A program made the translations under genes and the position numbers. Shown one piece after another: positions 31,033 to 40,060 of a stretch of DNA of 64,000 bases. Every line of letters starts with the position of its first letter. Within the stretch, counting starts at the first letter, position 1. The stretch is from contig NZ_CP108055.1 of assembly GCF_036174265.1 (NCBI RefSeq), positions 3,844,001 to 3,908,000 on the forward strand, written 5' to 3'. The stretch comes from Streptomyces sp. NBC_00285 (GTDB lineage: Bacteria > Actinomycetota > Actinomycetes > Streptomycetales > Streptomycetaceae). The notes beneath the pieces are model-generated. The model saw only the letters and a program-made list of their open reading frames with translations. It was not told the origin of the DNA and did not search any database.

Positions 31033-31132
31033 TCGCGTAGGTCTCGACCGCCCGCTGGGCGACCGAGCAGCGTGAGTCAGGAATCCCGCTGCTTCGACAG
31101 AGAGAGGGTTCAATTCCTGCAGAGCGCGACCA
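31033..31132 (+). ncRNA. Possible structured or tRNA-like RNA (speculative)
   Basis: Within this non-coding stretch three hairpins occur in a row: CGCCC-GCT-GGGCG, GAGCAGCG...CGCTGCTT, and a T-arm-like GAGGG-TTCAATT-CCTGC. It ends GCGCG-A-CCA and TCGCG (31033) can pair with CGCGA (31125). It lacks a credible D-arm and a full acceptor stem, so it is not a normal tRNA. It might be a degenerate tRNA, an attachment-site remnant or a regulatory RNA. Confidence 0.2.
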
Positions 31133-31144
31133 CTCACACGCTGA

Positions 31145-31175
31145 GGGGCCCGCCGCACCTGCTGCGACGGGCCCC
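31145..31175 (-). terminator. Candidate terminator after lepA
   Basis: GGGGCCCG (31145-31152) and CGGGCCCC (31168-31175) form an 8-bp perfect stem with a 15-base loop, 27 bases past the lepA stop on the minus strand. No T-run follows. Confidence 0.6.
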
Positions 31176-31201
31176 CAAGGTCGCCGACGGGGGCCGACCG
31201 G

Positions 31202-33070
31202 CTACTTCTTGCCCTTGCCCGACCCCGCGTTTTCATCGCTGGAGAGCACGGCGATGAAGGCCTCCTGCGGAACCTCCACGGAACCCACCATCTTCATGCG
31301 CTTCTTGCCTTCCTTCTGCTTCTCCAGCAGCTTCCGCTTACGGGAGATGTCACCGCCGTAGCACTTGGCGAGGACGTCCTTGCGGATGGCGCGGATGGTC
31401 TCGCGGGCGATCACCCGGGAGCCGATGGCGGCCTGGATGGGCACCTCGAAGGCCTGCCGCGGGATGAGCTCGCGCAGCTTGGCGACAAGCCGCACACCGT
31501 AGGCGTAGGCCGCGTCCTTGTGCGTGACGGCCGAGAAGGCGTCGACCTTGTCGCCGTGCAGCAGGATGTCGACCTTGACCAGGCTGGAGGCCTGCTCGCC
31601 GGTGGGCTCGTAATCGAGCGAGGCGTACCCGCGCGTCTTGGACTTCAGCTGGTCGAAGAAGTCGAAGACGATCTCCGCGAGGGGGAGCGTGTAACGGATC
31701 TCGACCCGGTCCTCGGACAGGTAGTCCATGCCGAGCAGGGTGCCGCGCCGGGTCTGGCACAGCTCCATGATCGACCCGATGAACTCGGTCGGCGCGAGGA
31801 TCGTGGCGCGTACGACGGGCTCGTACACCTCGTCGATCTTCCCCTCGGGGAACTCGCTCGGGTTGGTGACCGTGTACTCGCTCCGGTCCTCCATGACGAC
31901 GCGGTAGACGACGTTGGGGGCGGTGGCGATGAGGTCGAGTCCGAACTCGCGCTCCAGCCGCTCACGGATCACGTCGAGGTGCAGCAGGCCGAGGAAGCCG
32001 ACCCGGAAGCCGAAGCCCAGGGCGGCGGAGGTCTCCGGCTCGTAGACCAGCGCGGCGTCGTTGAGCTGGAGCTTGTCGAGGGCGTCACGCAGCTCCGGGT
32101 AGTCCGAGCCGTCCAGGGGATACAGACCCGAGAACACCATCGGCTTGGGGTCCTTGTAGCCGCCGAGCGCCTCGGTCGCACCCTTGTGCAGGGTGGTGAT
32201 GGTGTCACCGACCTTGGACTGGCGAACGTCCTTCACGCCGGTGATCAGATAGCCGACCTCGCCGACGCCGAGGCCGTCCGCCGCAGTCATCTCGGGGGCG
32301 GAGACGCCGATCTCCAGCAGTTCGTGGGTCGCGCCGGTGGACATCATCCGGATCCGCTCACGCTTGTTGAGCTGACCGTCGATGACACGCACATACGTCA
32401 CGACACCGCGGTAGGAGTCGTAGACCGAGTCGAAGATCATGGCGCGTGCGGGGGCGTCCTGGACGCCGACCGGCGCGGGGACCTCGGCGACGACCCGGTC
32501 CAGCAGCGCCTCGACGCCCAGACCGGTCTTGGCGGAGACCTTGAGCACGTCCCCGGGGTCGCAGCCGATGAGGTTGGCGAGCTCCTCGGAGAACTTCTCC
32601 GGCTGGGCGGCCGGCAGGTCGATCTTGTTCAGTACGGGGATGATCTTGAGGTCGTTCTCCATCGCCAGGTAGAGGTTGGCGAGGGTCTGGGCCTCGATGC
32701 CCTGGGCGGCGTCGACGAGGAGGACGGTCCCCTCACAGGCGGCGAGCGACCGCGAGACCTCGTAGGTGAAGTCGACGTGCCCCGGGGTGTCGATCATGTT
32801 GAGGATGTGCGTGTTGCTCTTGTCGTGGGTCGGGGCCCACGGCAGACGCACCGCCTGCGACTTGATCGTGATTCCGCGCTCACGCTCGATGTCCATACGG
32901 TCGAGGTACTGAGCACGCATCTGGCGCTGGTCGACCACGCCGGTCAGCTGGAGCATCCGGTCGGCGAGCGTGGACTTGCCGTGGTCGATGTGCGCGATGA
33001 TGCAGAAGTTGCGGATCTGAGCCGGGTCGGTACGGCTCGGCTCGGGCACGTGGCTGGGGATCGCGGGCAC
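31202..33070 (-). CDS. lepA: Elongation factor 4 (LepA), translational GTPase
   Basis: A 622-residue GTPase. G1 AHIDHGKST (~25-33), G3 DTPGHVDF and G4 NKIDLP are present, then the EF4-specific C-terminal region ending [17 protein letters not shown] in parts. LepA back-translocates or rescues stalled ribosomes and assists initiation. The GTG at 33070 is preceded by AGGA six bases upstream; an earlier in-frame start would extend into the promoter region. It is divergent from rpsT, a common pairing in actinobacteria. Confidence 0.95.
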   Translation of the reverse strand: MPAIPSHVPEPSRTDPAQIRNFCIIAHIDHGKSTLADRMLQLTGVVDQRQMRAQYLDRMDIERERGITIKSQAVRLPWAPTHDKSNTHILNMIDTPGHVDFTYEVSRSLAACEGTVLLVDAAQGIEAQTLANLYLAMENDLKIIPVLNKIDLPAAQPEKFSEELANLIGCDPGDVLKVSAKTGLGVEALLDRVVAEVPAPVGVQDAPARAMIFDSVYDSYRGVVTYVRVIDGQLNKRERIRMMSTGATHELLEIGVSAPEMTAADGLGVGEVGYLITGVKDVRQSKVGDTITTLHKGATEALGGYKDPKPMVFSGLYPLDGSDYPELRDALDKLQLNDAALVYEPETSAALGFGFRVGFLGLLHLDVIRERLEREFGLDLIATAPNVVYRVVMEDRSEYTVTNPSEFPEGKIDEVYEPVVRATILAPTEFIGSIMELCQTRRGTLLGMDYLSEDRVEIRYTLPLAEIVFDFFDQLKSKTRGYASLDYEPTGEQASSLVKVDILLHGDKVDAFSAVTHKDAAYAYGVRLVAKLRELIPRQAFEVPIQAAIGSRVIARETIRAIRKDVLAKCYGGDISRKRKLLEKQKEGKKRMKMVGSVEVPQEAFIAVLSSDENAGSGKGKK

Positions 33071-33165
33071 GCAGGGTCCTGATTCTTGAGGCGTCCGCAG
33101 TGTCTGCGGTCTCGGGTCGGATCGATACGTAGCCTCCATGGTCCCACGGGCGGGGACCGGCGACC

Positions 33166-33195
33166 GGTTTGGGCCAGCCGTGGACCCGCTGATAG
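33166..33195 (+). promoter_or_regulatory. Candidate rpsT promoter
   Basis: TTGGGC near 33166 and TAGTGT near 33192 with ~18 bases between resemble -35/-10 boxes of a vegetative sigma promoter, about 100 bases upstream of rpsT. Weak evidence. Confidence 0.3.
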
Positions 33196-33300
33196 TGTGG
33201 GTAGCTGTGTCTCCTGCCCTCTCAGCATGGGACACATCGTGTAGAAATCATCGGCACGGGACCCCTGCGGCCCCATGCCTGAACCTGTAGAGGCTCATTC

Positions 33301-33561
33301 GTGGCGAACATCAAGTCCCAGATCAAGCGGATCAAGACCAACGAGAAGGCTCGGCTGCGCAACAAGGCCGTCAAGTCCTCCCTGAAGACCGCGGTCCGCA
33401 AGGCTCGTGAGGCCGCTGCCGCGGGTGACACCGAGAAGGCCACCGAGCTGAACCGCGCTGCTGCGCGTGCGCTCGACAAGGCCGTCTCCAAGGGTGTCAT
33501 CCACAAGAACCAGGCCGCCAACAAGAAGTCGGCGCTTGCTTCGAAGGTCTCGTCCCTCTAA
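33301..33561 (+). CDS. rpsT: 30S ribosomal protein S20
   Basis: An 86-residue basic protein starting [19 protein letters not shown], the S20 signature, and rich in Lys and Ala helices throughout. It binds 16S rRNA in the body of the 30S subunit. GTG start with AGAGG nine bases upstream. Monocistronic: two strong hairpins follow downstream and the divergent lepA lies upstream. Confidence 0.97.
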   Translation: MANIKSQIKRIKTNEKARLRNKAVKSSLKTAVRKAREAAAAGDTEKATELNRAAARALDKAVSKGVIHKNQAANKKSALASKVSSL

Positions 33562-33583
33562 GGCCGACCACTTCTGATCTGAC

Positions 33584-33604
33584 CGGTCCCGTCTCACGGG
33601 ACCG
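33584..33604 (+). terminator. rpsT terminator hairpin 1
   Basis: CGGTCCCGT-CTC-ACGGGACCG, a perfect 9-bp stem with a 3-base loop, 22 bases past the rpsT stop. Confidence 0.75.
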
Positions 33605-33713
33605 AACCGCCGGAAGGACCAGAGCGGGCCCTCTCTCATCCGCTCCCGACCGGCACCCAGGAGCCACGCGCGGCCTGCGTTCGCCACGCGGGCGTGACTC
33701 CGAAAGCTTGGAC

Positions 33714-33765
33714 CGAAGGCCCCGACGCATTGCCCTTCCCCAGGGCAGGGCGAGCGGGGCCTTCG
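33714..33765 (+). terminator. rpsT terminator hairpin 2
   Basis: CGAAGGCCCCG (33714-33724) and CGGGGCCTTCG (33755-33765) form a perfect 11-bp stem; the loop holds a nested TGCCC/GGGCA pair. Confidence 0.7.
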
Positions 33766-33769
33766 TCAT

Positions 33770-33800
33770 GGGGGTGGGGGCTGGGGGTGGGGGCTGGGGG
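33770..33800 (+). repeat. G-rich 13-nt tandem repeat
   Basis: GGGGGTGGGGGCT occurs twice in tandem, followed by a third GGGGG run. Non-coding, on the plus strand, directly after the rpsT terminator; potentially G-quadruplex forming. Confidence 0.85.
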
Positions 33801-33828
33801 CTCATTGAGCCATGGGCGCTTGGGCTCC

Positions 33829-33871
33829 GGGGGTTTGGGGGTTTGGGGGTTTGGGGGTTTGGGGGTTTGGG
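33829..33871 (+). repeat. Telomere-like (GGGGGTTT)5 tandem repeat
   Basis: Five perfect copies of GGGGGTTT followed by GGG. Six G-tracts with 3-base T loops should form a stable G-quadruplex on the plus strand. It lies in the rpsT-NTF2 intergenic region; copy number may vary between strains. Confidence 0.9.
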
Positions 33872-34024
33872 ACTCCGAGAGCTATGGGGGCTTGAGCTCT
33901 GGGGGCTTGGGCTCCGCGGCCCGGCAGTCCGAGGGGTCCTGGGGCTGCCGGGCGGTCCCGGCAGCCCCGGACAGCCCCGGCGGCCCGAGCGGCCCGAGCA
34001 GTCCCGGCGATCTGAGCGGTCGGG
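33872..34024. other. G-rich intergenic spacer
   Basis: About 150 bases between the two tandem arrays, with further GGGGGCTTG and GGCAG/CCGGG motifs that look like decayed repeat units. No gene is supported. Confidence 0.4.
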
Positions 34025-34091
34025 GCGGTCCGGACGGTCCGGACGGTCCGGGCGGTCCGGGCGGTCCGGGCGGTCCGGGCGGTCCGGGCGG
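34025..34091 (+). repeat. 9-nt tandem repeat (GCGGTCCGG)n
   Basis: About seven copies of GCGGTCCGG (A for the first G in copies 2 and 3) end right at the stop codon of the convergent NTF2-like gene. The plus-strand frame reads Gly-Gly-Pro repeats, but that frame is not a gene. Confidence 0.88.
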
Positions 34092-34490
34092 TCAGTCCGC
34101 CCAGAACTCGTTGCTCTTGTCGATGTCCTCGACGCACTCGTCGAGATCGGTGACCTTGTCCCCGACGATCCGGAAGACGATGCATCCGGTGTCGTCCAGG
34201 CGCCGGCCCTTCCTCTCTGCCCTGACCCGGCACATCCCGACGGCGTGACCCCGCCCGTCGACGGCGATCGTGAGCCTCTCCAGACGCATCGACCCGTCGG
34301 TCTCCACCGCGAGCCTCTGATACATGTCGATGATCGCGTCCTGCCCCTTGTAGTCCCCCGAGAGTGGGTGACTACCGGGCACGTGATGCGTGGCGTCCTT
34401 CGCGATCAACCCGCGCAGGGTGTCCAGGTCTCCACGCGTGAACGCCTCGTACCCCTTACGAACGAGCGCTGCATGCGGATGCTCAGCCAT
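34092..34490 (-). CDS. NTF2-like / SnoaL-like protein
   Basis: A 132-residue protein with the NTF2 fold pattern: HAALVRKGYEAFTRGDLDTL (cone helix), LSGDYKGQDAIIDMYQ and GCIVFRIVGDKVTDLDEC. This fold covers polyketide cyclases, ketosteroid isomerases and binding proteins, so its role cannot be assigned. The ATG at 34490 is used; an upstream GTG at 34502 lies too close to the GGAGAGG ribosome site. The stop codon abuts a 9-nt tandem repeat. Confidence 0.8.
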   Translation of the reverse strand: MAEHPHAALVRKGYEAFTRGDLDTLRGLIAKDATHHVPGSHPLSGDYKGQDAIIDMYQRLAVETDGSMRLERLTIAVDGRGHAVGMCRVRAERKGRRLDDTGCIVFRIVGDKVTDLDECVEDIDKSNEFWAD

Positions 34491-34823
34491 GACGACCGCC
34501 ACCTCTCCTTGTCCGGCGATGTTCGGCTGCCCCGTCCGATTCTCCTCCCGAGCAGCCGAGGGGACACCTTGGGAGGCTTGAGAGGTCTGGGAGGAGAGGT
34601 GTCAGGTCTCCGAGGCCGGCGCCGGGCACAGTGCCACGCGCGACGGACGGGACGCGGGAAACTGCGCGCTCGGCCACAACCCACACCGCAGCCCCGCTAC
34701 GGCAACACCTGGCACCCCCGATGACGCGACGGCCCTCAACCAAACGCACCGCGAACGCAGCCGAGCGAAGCCCACCCCCGCCCAGCCCTCACCTGCTCCA
34801 ACAGCCCGAACGCCGCCGCCCGG
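34491..34823. other. Intergenic region with degenerate interspersed repeat, copy 4
   Basis: About 330 bases between two minus-strand genes. GGGACGCGGGAAACTGCGCG and CTCGGCCACAACCCACACCG near 34650-34690 are a diverged copy of the 34-nt interspersed repeat. Beyond that I see no gene; the open frames have poor codon bias. Confidence 0.5.
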
Positions 34824-35813
34824 CTATCCACGCCCCCGGGACCGCGCCGCCCGCGCGATCGCGACGACCGCCTTCTCCAGGGCGTACTCAGGGTCGTCCC
34901 CCCCGCCCTTCACCCCGGCATCCGCCTCAGCCACAGCGCGCAGCGCAGCCGAGACCCCGTCCGGGGTCCAGCCCCGCATCTGCTGCCGCACCCGGTCGAT
35001 CTTCCACGGCGGCATCCCCAGCTCACGCGCGAGATCAGCCGGCCGCCCGCCCCGAGCGGACGACAACTTCCCGATCGCCCGCACCCCCTGCGCCAGCGCA
35101 CTGGTGATCAGGACAGGTGCGACCCCCGTCGACAACGACCACCGCAACGCCTCCAGCGCCTCCGCGGCCCGCCCCTCCACGGCCCGGTCGGCGACGGTGA
35201 AGCTGGAGGCCTCGGCCCGCCCCGTGTAGTACCGCCCCACTACGGCCTCGTCGATCGTCCCCTCGACATCGGCGACCAACTGCGTCACTGCGGACGCCAG
35301 TTCCCGCAGATCACTCCCGATCGCGTCGACGAGCGCCTGACACGCCTCGGGCGTGGCCGACCGCCCGGTCCCCCGGAACTCCTGCCGCACGAAGGCCAGC
35401 CGATCCGCCGGCTTGGTCATCTTCGGACAGGCGACCTCCCGCGCCCCCACCTTCCGCGCGGCGTCGAGCAGTCCCTTGCCCTTCGCTCCACCCGCATGCA
35501 GCAGCACGAGAGTGATCTCCTCGGCGGGCGCCCCGAGATACGCCTTCACGTCCTTGATCGTGTCGGCCGACAGATCCTGCGCGTTACGCACGACCACGAC
35601 CTTGCGCTCCGCGAACAACGACGGGCTGGTCAACTCGGCAAGCGTCCCAGGCTGCAACTGCTCCGGGGCCAGATCCCGCACATCCGTATCAGCGTCAGCG
35701 GCCCGCGCAGCGGCCACCACCTCCCGCACAGCCCGGTCGAGCAGAAGCTCCTCCTGCCCCACAGCAAGGGTCACAGGAGCGAGAGGGTCGTCATTCGCAG
35801 TGTTCTTGGCCAT
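34824..35813 (-). CDS. holA: DNA polymerase III subunit delta
   Basis: A 329-residue clamp-loader delta subunit. VTLAVGQEELLLDRAV at the N-terminus, LTSPSLFAERKVVVVRNAQ and the C-terminal PPWKIDRVRQQMRGWTPDG helical collar are family features; it lacks a Walker A, as delta does. It opens the beta sliding clamp. The ATG at 35813 begins MAKNTANDDPLAP, the usual Streptomyces start; an upstream GTG is possible. Located near comEC-comEA, as in many bacteria. Confidence 0.92.
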   Translation of the reverse strand: MAKNTANDDPLAPVTLAVGQEELLLDRAVREVVAAARAADADTDVRDLAPEQLQPGTLAELTSPSLFAERKVVVVRNAQDLSADTIKDVKAYLGAPAEEITLVLLHAGGAKGKGLLDAARKVGAREVACPKMTKPADRLAFVRQEFRGTGRSATPEACQALVDAIGSDLRELASAVTQLVADVEGTIDEAVVGRYYTGRAEASSFTVADRAVEGRAAEALEALRWSLSTGVAPVLITSALAQGVRAIGKLSSARGGRPADLARELGMPPWKIDRVRQQMRGWTPDGVSAALRAVAEADAGVKGGGDDPEYALEKAVVAIARAARSRGRG

Positions 35814-35935
35814 CGCGACAAGCATCCCACGGGCCACTGACATTGCTGCTGGTACTCACGTTCCGGTGATCGTGCCCGAGCCACTGACGGACGCCCTGCC
35901 GGGTTGTCTTCCCGTTGTTCTGTCCACCACCGCAC

Positions 35936-36114
35936 CCGGCGGCCCTACGACCCTGCCTGCCACCCCTCCCACTCCCCGCCGAACCCGCCGCACCGCGGAC
36001 CCGGCACCAACCCGACCGAGCACAGCCCTACGGCCCTCCCCGCCCCCATCCCACTCCCACCGGACCGGCGACCCGGCACAGCCCTACGGCTCCTCCCGCC
36101 ACCCGTCCCACTCC
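35936..36114. repeat. Degenerate C-rich repeat, three copies
   Basis: Three related blocks of ~45 bases, each with CCCTACG followed by C-rich sequence and ending CCCACTCCC, start near 35936, 36013 and 36069. Blocks 2 and 3 share GCACAGCCCTACGGC. The third overlaps the 3' end of the small gene at 36084. Confidence 0.55.
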
Positions 36115-36329
36115 CCCACGAACTCGTTCAGCTCGCCGGGATCGAGCCGGCCTGCCTCGTCCCGGAGCACCACAAGCCACTGCGCGTCCTCCGCATCGTC
36201 CTCCCCCGCCAACGCGTCCCGGACGACCTGCGGCTCCTCGGTCACCGCGAACCGCTCCCCGAGAGCCTCGACGACCTCCTCCGCAGCATCCCGGTCGGGC
36301 AGCACCAGCACATGTCTCACATCGCTCAC
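36084..36329 (-). CDS. Small hypothetical protein
   Basis: An 81-residue acidic cytosolic protein: starts (GTG) VSDVRHVLVLPDRDAAEEV, then ALGERFAVTEEPQVVRDAL and ends GWREEP. The pattern of a beta strand, an amphipathic helix and a second alternation suggests a small alpha/beta (possibly ferredoxin-like) fold. I do not recognise a family. Its GTG start is chosen by domain shape; upstream frame is low-complexity repeat. It lies between the NAT gene and holA on the same strand. Confidence 0.6.
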   Translation of the reverse strand: MSDVRHVLVLPDRDAAEEVVEALGERFAVTEEPQVVRDALAGEDDAEDAQWLVVLRDEAGRLDPGELNEFVGEWDGWREEP

Positions 36330-36507
36330 AGCACCATTTTCCAGGTCGGCGCCGACAGCCCTACCACCCCCCGCCCATCCCGTCACCGAGCGGTCCGCGC
36401 CACCACATCGCCAACCGCTTGCGCAGACCGCAGGCCGCAGGCCGCATACTGCAAGCCCCGAACCGCAGACCGCAGGCCGCGTACCGGCCCGCGCCCCATG
36501 GGCCGCA
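36330..36507. other. Intergenic region with CCGCAGGCCGCA-type repeats
   Basis: About 180 bases between two minus-strand genes. It holds a short degenerate repeat (ACCGCAGACCGCAGGCCGC and neighbours) near 36425-36480. No gene supported. Confidence 0.4.
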
Positions 36508-37362
36508 TCAGCCGTCCAGGTCAAGGCCCCGCACAGTCGGCACACGGCCGAGCCGGATACCGAACCTCTCCCAGTACACCTCCAGCACCTCCTCGTCCGT
36601 CCCCAACTCCCGTTCCTCCCGCGTCCCGTCGGGCGCCGTCACCTTGAGAACGCGACCGCTGAGCGTGATCCGCCCGCCGTCCTCCGTCACCCTCGAACAC
36701 ACCAGTGACTGCGTGAAGTGAGAGGCCGGCGAGGTGCTGTGCCACCAAGCTCCGGCCACGAAGTCACTGAGCACCCGAGGCCTCATCTCCAGCCGGTACT
36801 GGCGCCTGCCGCCCAAGAGGACATCCGCGTCCCCGGTGTCACCCCCGCCTTTCTCCACCGCGCTGTCCCCGCTGCACACCCCCGCCGCATCCGGCCCCGC
36901 CTCGTCGATCAGGAAGGTGCCTCCGGGGTCCTCCTGCCCGCCCCGCACCCCGAACGCCAACGGGTAGTGGCTGTGCGCCCCGAACCCGACATCGGCCAGC
37001 CACTCGCCCCCGTCCACCGTCCGCACCCGCAGCGCGAGATGGTCGTACGGGATCCCGAGCCGCCCCTCGTCCCCGTACACCCGGCCCGCGAGCAGCGTGA
37101 CGCCGAAGCCGAGCGCCGCCAGCAACGCCCCGAACGCCCCGTTCAGTTCGTAGCAGAACCCTCCTCTCCCGGCGTCCACCACCTTGTCCACCAGCCGCTT
37201 CTCCTCCAGCACGATCTCCTCACCAAGGTGGACCGACAGGTTCTCGAAGGGCACGGTCTGCAGATGCCGCAGATGCAACTCGCGCAGGACCTCCACGGTG
37301 GGCCCCACCGGTTGCCGGGCTCCCAGGCGGCGGAGATATGCGTCTACCTGTGTGGGATTCAT
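36508..37362 (-). CDS. nat: Arylamine N-acetyltransferase
   Basis: A 284-residue NAT. The catalytic triad is visible as Cys70 in GRGGFCYELN, His108 in PYDHLALRV and Asp124 in LADVGFG, matching the canonical Cys-His-Asp spacing. VPFENLSVHLGE is the usual N-terminal motif. It transfers acetyl from acetyl-CoA to arylamines or arylhydrazines; in actinobacteria relatives also act in secondary metabolism. An insert of ~30 residues (PDAAGVCSGDSAVEKGGGD) is unusual. The ATG at 37362 is chosen to give the normal start. It is 4 bp from the end of comEC on the same strand. Confidence 0.92.
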   Translation of the reverse strand: MNPTQVDAYLRRLGARQPVGPTVEVLRELHLRHLQTVPFENLSVHLGEEIVLEEKRLVDKVVDAGRGGFCYELNGAFGALLAALGFGVTLLAGRVYGDEGRLGIPYDHLALRVRTVDGGEWLADVGFGAHSHYPLAFGVRGGQEDPGGTFLIDEAGPDAAGVCSGDSAVEKGGGDTGDADVLLGGRRQYRLEMRPRVLSDFVAGAWWHSTSPASHFTQSLVCSRVTEDGGRITLSGRVLKVTAPDGTREERELGTDEEVLEVYWERFGIRLGRVPTVRGLDLDG

Positions 37363-37366
37363 GCCT

Positions 37367-40060
37367 TCAGTCTCGCGCCACCCACAGCTCCCCACCGCTC
37401 ACACCACCTCCAGCACCGCCCCCGACACCTCCACCTGCCCCCTCTCCGCCGCTACCCGTCCCGGCGACCGCCAGCGCCCCGTCCCGGTCCGTCCGAAGCA
37501 CCACAGCACCCCCGGCCCGCAGCGCGGCGACCGTACTGGCAGCCGGATGCCCGTACGAGTTGTCGGCCCCCACGGAAATGAGCGCCAGCCGCGGGGCGAC
37601 CCGGCGTATCAGCTCCGGGTCCTGGTAGGCCGAACCATGGTGAGCGACCTTGAGCACATCCACCCCGGCCAGCCGTGCACCCGCAGGTGACCTCAACAGC
37701 GCCTGCTGGGACGGGGGTTCGAGGTCCCCGAGCAGGAGGAAGCGCAACCCGGCCGAGTGGACGAGCATCGCGACACTGGCGTCGTTCGGCCCGTCCGCCA
37801 CCACCGGCTCCGGGCCCGCCGGCGGCCACAGCACCTCCCAGGTCAACGCCCCCGTACGCCGTTCCTCCCCGACCACGGCACGCGTCACCGGAATGTGCCG
37901 GGCCGCCGCCTCCCGCCGTACGAACGCGGCCTGGTCCACCGGCTCCTCGAACCCCGTCGTCTCGATCGCCCCCACCGACCGCCCTCGCAGCACCCCTGGC
38001 AATCCGGCCACATGGTCGGCGTGAAAGTGGGTCAGCACCACGAGTGGCACCTTGGTGATACCGAGCGTGCGCAGACAGTCGTCGACGAGCGCGGGATCGG
38101 GCCCGGCGTCCACGACCACACCCGTGCCCTCGCCCGCCGCCAGCACCGTCGCGTCGCCCTGGCCCACGTCGCACATCGCAAGCCGCCAGCCCGGTGGCGG
38201 CCAGCCCGTGACCACCCTGGTCAGCGGTGGCGGCTGCACGACCGCCAGCACGAACAGCACCGCGCAGACCGCACACCACCAGGGATGTCTCAGCAGCCGT
38301 CGCCCGAGGAGCACCACGAGCACCGTGACAAGAGCGAGCAGCCCCGCCCCCGCCCAACTGCCCGGCCAGTCCACTCCGCCGCCGGGCAGCGATGCCCCGG
38401 TGCGGGCGACATCCGCGATCCATCCGGCGGGCCAACTCGCGCACCAGGCAAGCCCCTTGGCCGCCGGCATCGCGAGGGGTGCCGTCGCCAGCGCCGCGAA
38501 GCCCAGCACCGTGGCCGGTGCGACCGCGAGCTCCACGAGCAGATTGCACGGCACCGCGACAAGGCTCACCCGCGCCGACAGCACGGCGACCACCGGCGCG
38601 CACAAGGCCTGCGCTGCGGCCGCTGCGCCCAACGCCTCCGCCAGTCGCGGCGGCACCCGGCGCCGGCGCAACGCCAGGCTCCAGCGCGGCGCGAGCGTGA
38701 GCAGGGCTCCGGTGGCCAGGACGGAGAGCAGGAAGCCGTAACTTCGGGCCAGCCACGGGTCGTACAGCACCAGGAGCAGTACGGCCGTCGCCAGCGCCGG
38801 GATCATCGATCTGCGGCGGCCGGTCGCGAGGGCGAGCAATGCGACGGCCCCGCAGGCCGCGGCCCGCAGCACACTCGGGTCCGGTCGGCAGACGACGACG
38901 AATGCCAGCGTGAGCCCCCCGCCGAGCAGCGCGGTCGTCCGCAGTGACACCCCGAGGCGAGGCGCCAGTCCCCGTCGCTCGACGAGTTGGGCGAGTCCGG
39001 GCGGCCCGATGAGCAGGGCGAGCAGAATCGTGAGGTTGCTCCCGGAGACGGCGAGCGTGTGCGCGAGGTCGGTCTCCTTGAAGGCCTCGTCCAACTCCGG
39101 CGTGATGCGCGCGGTGTCCCCCACGACCAGTCCCGGCAACAACGCCCGGGCATCTCCAGGCAGCCCCTCGGTGGCCTCCCGCAACCCCGCCCGCAACCGC
39201 CCCGCGAACCGCTGCGCCCTCGACGCCTCTCCCACGACGTCGGGTCCCGCCCGATCCCGCACCCTCAACACGGCCGCGACACGACCGCCCCCGACCAACG
39301 GCGGCGCGACCCTCGCGGTGACCCGCACCCGCGTGGACGGCAGCAGCGCGAGCCAGGGTGAGCGCGGCGGATCGTCCACCGCGGCCGGCGAGCCGGACGT
39401 CACCTCACCGGCACCAGGGCGACCGGCGCCCACCACCTCTCGACCCGAGCCCCTTCCCGCACCCGCGTCAATGATCAACAGCACCGGCGTGCGCGTGGTC
39501 TCCGCTCTCCCGTCCACGGTCTCCACCCGCCGGACGTCCGCTCCGATGACCACGGCGGTCGGAGCCGCGTGGTCGCCCGTGATCCGGGGCCGGGTGAGCC
39601 GGGGGTCGGCGGTCACCTCGACCTCGGCGGTCACGGTGGCGTACTGCCGGGCCAGCGCGGGCACCGGCCCCCGCCGCAGATCGGCTCCGTGCAGCCCGGC
39701 GGACACCGCGGCCGCGGCGACGCAGAGCAGCACGGCGGCGACCGGGATCCGGCCCGCCCCACCGAACCCCCGCATCCCAAGCCGCAGCCCGGACAACAAC
39801 ATGCAGGCGACGACGAGACACCCGACCACCAGGCCCACGCCCCAGCCCGGCGGGATGTCCAGGACCACCGCGGCTGTCGCCCAGGCCGCCAATGCCGCCG
39901 GTACGAGCCGCAGATCCGTGGGCCCTTCCTGCCGGGGGTTGGCATCCCCGAGCCGCTTCCCGGAACCGGCGTGCACAGCCGACCGTGCACGGCCGTCGGC
40001 ACCGGTCTCCCTCAGTCCCTCGTCCTCATCCCCTCGCAGCACCTCCGGGTCGTACCTCAT
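37367..40060 (-). CDS. comEC: ComEC/Rec2 family DNA-uptake channel protein
   Basis: An 897-residue membrane protein. Three membrane segments follow residue ~50, then the ComEC competence domain with the DLAHTLAVSGSNLTILL signature and a further group of helices. The C-terminal ~260 residues are an MBL domain with VLTHFHADHVAGLPG and VLKVAHHGSAYQ. ComEC transports single-stranded DNA across the membrane in competent bacteria. It overlaps comEA by ATGA. Streptomyces are not known to be naturally competent, so its role here may differ. Confidence 0.93.
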   Translation of the reverse strand: MRYDPEVLRGDEDEGLRETGADGRARSAVHAGSGKRLGDANPRQEGPTDLRLVPAALAAWATAAVVLDIPPGWGVGLVVGCLVVACMLLSGLRLGMRGFGGAGRIPVAAVLLCVAAAAVSAGLHGADLRRGPVPALARQYATVTAEVEVTADPRLTRPRITGDHAAPTAVVIGADVRRVETVDGRAETTRTPVLLIIDAGAGRGSGREVVGAGRPGAGEVTSGSPAAVDDPPRSPWLALLPSTRVRVTARVAPPLVGGGRVAAVLRVRDRAGPDVVGEASRAQRFAGRLRAGLREATEGLPGDARALLPGLVVGDTARITPELDEAFKETDLAHTLAVSGSNLTILLALLIGPPGLAQLVERRGLAPRLGVSLRTTALLGGGLTLAFVVVCRPDPSVLRAAACGAVALLALATGRRRSMIPALATAVLLLVLYDPWLARSYGFLLSVLATGALLTLAPRWSLALRRRRVPPRLAEALGAAAAAQALCAPVVAVLSARVSLVAVPCNLLVELAVAPATVLGFAALATAPLAMPAAKGLAWCASWPAGWIADVARTGASLPGGGVDWPGSWAGAGLLALVTVLVVLLGRRLLRHPWWCAVCAVLFVLAVVQPPPLTRVVTGWPPPGWRLAMCDVGQGDATVLAAGEGTGVVVDAGPDPALVDDCLRTLGITKVPLVVLTHFHADHVAGLPGVLRGRSVGAIETTGFEEPVDQAAFVRREAAARHIPVTRAVVGEERRTGALTWEVLWPPAGPEPVVADGPNDASVAMLVHSAGLRFLLLGDLEPPSQQALLRSPAGARLAGVDVLKVAHHGSAYQDPELIRRVAPRLALISVGADNSYGHPAASTVAALRAGGAVVLRTDRDGALAVAGTGSGGEGAGGGVGGGAGGGVSGGELWVARD

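Noticed and set aside
31033..31132. A functional tRNA (possibly selenocysteine) gene
   Set aside because: No D-arm, only a 4-5 bp acceptor stem and no plausible anticodon arm; kept only as a speculative structured element.
33694..34248. Plus-strand reading frame with Gly-Gly-Pro (collagen-like) repeats
   Set aside because: It runs through intergenic G-rich tandem repeats and the rpsT terminator, lacks a ribosome site and overlaps the real NTF2-like gene antisense; it is an artefact of the 9-nt repeat.
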